In this document: positions 61,580-64,000 of the stretch, one piece after another
Numbering within the stretch: position 1 is the stretch's first letter
Layout: each line of letters begins with the position of its first letter
Source: Solirubrobacterales bacterium
Lineage (GTDB): Bacteria > Actinomycetota > Thermoleophilia > Solirubrobacterales > Solirubrobacteraceae
Direction: 5' to 3'
NCBI GenBank assembly: GCA_947474595.1
Contig: CANJIV010000002.1
Coordinates: forward strand, 62,001-126,000
Length of the DNA: 64,000 bases
Notes under the pieces: model-generated
Database searches by the model: none
What the model saw: only the letters and a program-made list of their open reading frames with translations
What the model was told of the DNA's origin: nothing
Program-made: the position numbers and the translations under genes

Positions 61580-62839
61580 ATGCAGACCACAGTCGACGTA
61601 TTCGCCAAGACCCGCGGCCATGAGCGCGCCGAGCAGCTTCGTGCTGCGCGCGATGCTGATCTGCTGCCCTACTTCCGCAAGCTTGAGTCGCCGTCGGCTC
61701 CAGTGGTCGATATGGAAGGGGCCAAGCGGATCATGCTCGGCTCCAACAACTACCTTGGACTGACCGGCGACGCACGCGTCAAGCAGGCCGCACACGACGC
61801 CTTGGACCGTTTTGGGACCGGCCTCACAGGGTCACGCCTGCTCAACGGAACCATCGACCTGCACCTTGAGCTAGAGCACGAGCTGGCGGCCTTCATGGGC
61901 ACAGAAGAGGCCCTCGTATTTACAACGGGCCACCAAGCCAACCTCGGCTGCCTCGGCGCACTGCTAGAGCCCGGTGACACAGTTGTAATCGACTCGGGTG
62001 ACCACGCATCCATTCTTGATGGTGTGATTCTCTCGCGTGCAAAGATGCGGGCCTTCCGCCACAATCGCATCGACAAGCTAGAGCGCGCACTCGAGCGTGC
62101 GGCTGGCGACGGCGGTGGCATCTTGGTGGTTGTTGATGGCGTCTTCTCGATGGAAGGCGACGTAGCCCCGCTGCCCGAGATCGTAACCCTCTGTCAGCGC
62201 TTTGGCGCGCGACTTATGGTCGACGAAGCCCACGGCGTCGGCGTGCTTGGCGCACGCGGAGCCGGTGCGAGCGAGCTACTCGGCGTCGAAGATCGTGTCG
62301 ACCTACGAGGGGGCACCTTCTCTAAGTCGCTGGCATCCTGCGGGGGCTTCATCGCCGGCCCCTCAGATGTAATTGATTACATGAGGGTCTCGGCTCGATC
62401 CTTCCTGTTCACGGCCGCGGGCGTCCCAGCCGCTGTCGGTGCCGCACTCGCCGCGCTGCGGATCATGGCATCCGACGAGGGACCTCAGCTGTTTGAGCAG
62501 CTGCTGGCCAACGCCGCCTATCTTCACGCGGGACTTCACGACCTAGGCTTCCACGTGGTCCCGCCAACTCGACTCGCCGATGGCACCGAGATCGTCACCC
62601 CGATCGTTCCTGTCCTCGTCGGAGACGACTGGAAGGCGGCGCTGTTGTGGCGCTCTCTCTATGACCGCGGCGTATACATCAACGTTGCCATTCACCCAGC
62701 GGTTCAGCCCAACGGAGCACTGCTCCGTACCAGCGTGATGGCGACCCACGATCGCGACGTCTTAGACCGCGCTATAGATATCTTCGGCTCAGTCAAGCGT
62801 GACTTTGAGGCCGAGCACGGACCGCTTCCGTCGGCCTAG
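61580..62839 (+). CDS. Alpha-oxoamine synthase, probable serine palmitoyltransferase-like enzyme
   Basis: A 419-aa PLP enzyme of fold type I. Family features: GSNNYLGLTGDARVKQAA, SRLLNGT, PLP-stacking H142 in SGDHASILDG, VVDGVFSMEGDVAPLPE, DEAHG (D215, H218), and Schiff-base K249 in GTFSKS. Its FRHN, GVFSMEGD and C-terminal YINVAIHPAVQPNGALLR features resemble bacterial SPT (decarboxylating condensation of serine with acyl-CoA) more than AONS or KBL. SPT, AONS, KBL and ALAS cannot be separated with certainty by eye. ATG 61580 has no SD; the transcript may be leaderless. No bio genes nearby. Confidence 0.85.
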   Translation: MQTTVDVFAKTRGHERAEQLRAARDADLLPYFRKLESPSAPVVDMEGAKRIMLGSNNYLGLTGDARVKQAAHDALDRFGTGLTGSRLLNGTIDLHLELEHELAAFMGTEEALVFTTGHQANLGCLGALLEPGDTVVIDSGDHASILDGVILSRAKMRAFRHNRIDKLERALERAAGDGGGILVVVDGVFSMEGDVAPLPEIVTLCQRFGARLMVDEAHGVGVLGARGAGASELLGVEDRVDLRGGTFSKSLASCGGFIAGPSDVIDYMRVSARSFLFTAAGVPAAVGAALAALRIMASDEGPQLFEQLLANAAYLHAGLHDLGFHVVPPTRLADGTEIVTPIVPVLVGDDWKAALLWRSLYDRGVYINVAIHPAVQPNGALLRTSVMATHDRDVLDRAIDIFGSVKRDFEAEHGPLPSA

Positions 62840-62899
62840 ATTAACTCCGTCTCGACTACGAAAATATCGCTAACAGCGGGCGATCTGACTTGACCCCCG

Positions 62900-62928
62900 T
62901 TGACGCCCTACCACCCGCTGCATAGTAT
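62900..62928 (+). promoter_or_regulatory. Sigma70-type promoter for mihF
   Basis: TTGACG (62900-62905), 17-bp spacer, TAGTAT (62923-62928). A start near 62935 would give a leader of about 190 nt before the IHF-like gene. The 286-bp gap from the SPT stop holds nothing else I recognise. Confidence 0.65.
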
Positions 62929-63125
62929 CGAGCTACGTTGTAGTTCCGAGGGTCTTTCCGGGTATCTAGTACTCCAAAGATGGGCTGAGTGTTGACTTAG
63001 GCATTGGCTGAAGTCATCGGGGAAGGCTCGTCTGAGAGCGTACGCGAGTGCGTCCTAGGGACGTTCATCCACACTACTTAATGAGAATTTTAAGAGCGAT
63101 TCGCAGTGATCGTTCAGGAGGAGAT

Positions 63126-63524
63126 ATGACTTCAATGCCCGCAACCGACCTCGCACAGCAGCCACAGGCCCAGCACATGCGTGCGCTTGACCTTGCCAAC
63201 AGGGTCCGTCTTGCACGGGCTCAGCTTAAGCGTCAGGTCTGCGACTCAGAGATCACGGCGGCTGAGGTCATCATCGACTGTCCCTGGGAGGCGGAAAGCA
63301 TGTCTATCTCAGACCTACTGCTCAGCCAGCGCCGTTGGGGGACGACGCGCTGCCGTAAGTTCCTAGCCTCTATCCCGATGACCGAGACAAAGACTTTAGG
63401 ATCGATGACCGATCGCCAGCGCCAGACACTCGCGGCAATGCTGACCGCAGGAGGGTCCGCCGTAGAACGTCCTAGGCAGGCGACGTCTCTGGCTTACGCC
63501 GCTGCCCAGAGCGCACAGGCGTAA
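63126..63524 (+). CDS. mihF: Actinobacterial-type integration host factor
   Basis: Nucleoid-associated protein of the mycobacterial IHF family (mIHF), not HU/IHF-alpha. The 132-aa protein has the family core ALDLANRVRLARAQLKRQV, SMSISDLLLSQRRWGTTRCRKFL (in parts) and GSMTDRQRQTLAAML. ATG 63126 has a perfect GGAGGA SD. In mycobacteria mihF lies near gmk and rpoZ; here it stands alone. The family is a strong actinobacterial marker. Confidence 0.93.
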   Translation: MTSMPATDLAQQPQAQHMRALDLANRVRLARAQLKRQVCDSEITAAEVIIDCPWEAESMSISDLLLSQRRWGTTRCRKFLASIPMTETKTLGSMTDRQRQTLAAMLTAGGSAVERPRQATSLAYAAAQSAQA

Positions 63525-63556
63525 GCCCTTCCTCCTCCCAGCCCCGAAGGATGCTC

Positions 63557-63973
63557 TTACGAGGGCGCGAACCCAGGCCCACGTGTAGCGAGCTCGACGA
63601 TGTGGCCGTCTGGATCGCGAATATAGATCGAGCTGAACTGGCCGCGATCGTGCACCTCTGTGCACTGGACTCCATGCTCTCGCAGGTAGTCGCGCCAGGC
63701 CGCTTGCTCGTCGGCTGAATCGACCGTAAAGGCGATGTGGTGGGTTGACCCCACTCCGACAACACCAGCTTGCAGGGTCGAGTACTCGAGGAATGAGATC
63801 AACGTTCCTGGCGAGCCATCCGCGTCGCCGAACCAGAAGTGACGTGATCCAGGGTCATCATCATTGTTGCCTTGTTGCACAAGGGCTAGGCCTAAGAGGT
63901 CGCGATAAAAGGCTGTAGTGGCAGCAAGGCTGCTGCAGATCAACGTGACGTGGTGCAGGCCGCGAAGCGACAT
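63557..63973 (-). CDS. VOC/glyoxalase-superfamily protein
   Basis: A 138-aa vicinal-oxygen-chelate protein of the glyoxalase/dioxygenase fold. Paired beta-alpha-beta modules begin LHHVTLICSSLAATTAFYRDLLG and THHIAFTVDSADEQAAWRDYL (in parts). Candidate metal ligands are His in LHHVTL, His in HHIAFT and Glu in HIVELATR. Function (glyoxalase I, dioxygenase or resistance protein) cannot be assigned. It converges on mihF (32-bp gap). Confidence 0.88.
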   Translation of the reverse strand: MSLRGLHHVTLICSSLAATTAFYRDLLGLALVQQGNNDDDPGSRHFWFGDADGSPGTLISFLEYSTLQAGVVGVGSTHHIAFTVDSADEQAAWRDYLREHGVQCTEVHDRGQFSSIYIRDPDGHIVELATRGPGFAPS

Positions 63974-64000
63974 CCGCTCTGGCTCGGACGGATTGATGTT

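Overview
The window looks like a chromosomal segment of a moderately GC-rich actinobacterium. The best guess is class Thermoleophilia (Solirubrobacterales-like). CarD, an actinobacterial-type integration host factor and an Rv1264-like adenylate cyclase point to Actinobacteria, while much of the gene order is the one known from Bacillus. This placement is inference from gene content and order, because no marker search could be run. I see no rRNA, tRNA, CRISPR array, prophage or insertion sequence.

Layout. 1-11.2 kb (mostly minus): priA-def-fmt-rsmB-zinc ribbon-rpe, then an FtsX permease, a glycosyltransferase/methyltransferase pair on the plus strand, and ribD cut by the window edge. 11.2-20 kb: a PH-domain membrane protein, a SigH-like sigma factor, rlmB and cysS, a plus-strand lipid operon (SCP2-hydrolase fusion, acyltransferase, SRPBCC), then ispF-PHP-ispD-carD. 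20-39 kb (minus): disA, radA, clpC, lysS, greA, dusB, coaX, folK, folB, folP, ftsH, hpt, tilS, an Rv1264-like adenylate cyclase and an SCP2 protein. A PAP2 phosphatase and a diacylglycerol-kinase-like gene sit between coaX and folK. Read from tilS to sigH, this closely follows the Bacillus tilS-hprT-ftsH...sigH chromosomal block.

39.8-49.6 kb: a large secreted murein hydrolase with three enzyme folds, an unknown protein, and a beta-oxidation operon (acyl-CoA dehydrogenase, SRPBCC, 3-hydroxyacyl-CoA dehydrogenase, HCDH-C/enoyl-CoA hydratase fusion, sirtuin) behind a perfect TetR-like palindrome. An acidic protein and a CaCA cation exchanger follow. 49.7-57.3 kb: a lipoprotein, a secreted glucuronyl C5-epimerase-like protein, an ArsA/Get3 ATPase with a small-heat-shock-like tail, several small unknown or membrane proteins, and a MoxR/VWA pair. 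57.4-60 kb: a TPP riboswitch and a thiamin-precursor ABC transporter. 60-64 kb: a small membrane protein, a divergent pair that resembles bacterial ceramide synthase and serine palmitoyltransferase, the integration host factor, and a glyoxalase-fold protein.

Lipid handling recurs across the window: two SCP2 domains, two SRPBCC proteins, LPLAT, DAGK, PAP2, the beta-oxidation set and the possible sphingolipid pair. The most interesting leads are the possible sphingolipid pair, the HTH/pH-sensor/cyclase fusion, the three-fold murein hydrolase with a split and apparently dead M23 domain, a likely ATT start for carD, and the Bacillus-like gene order.
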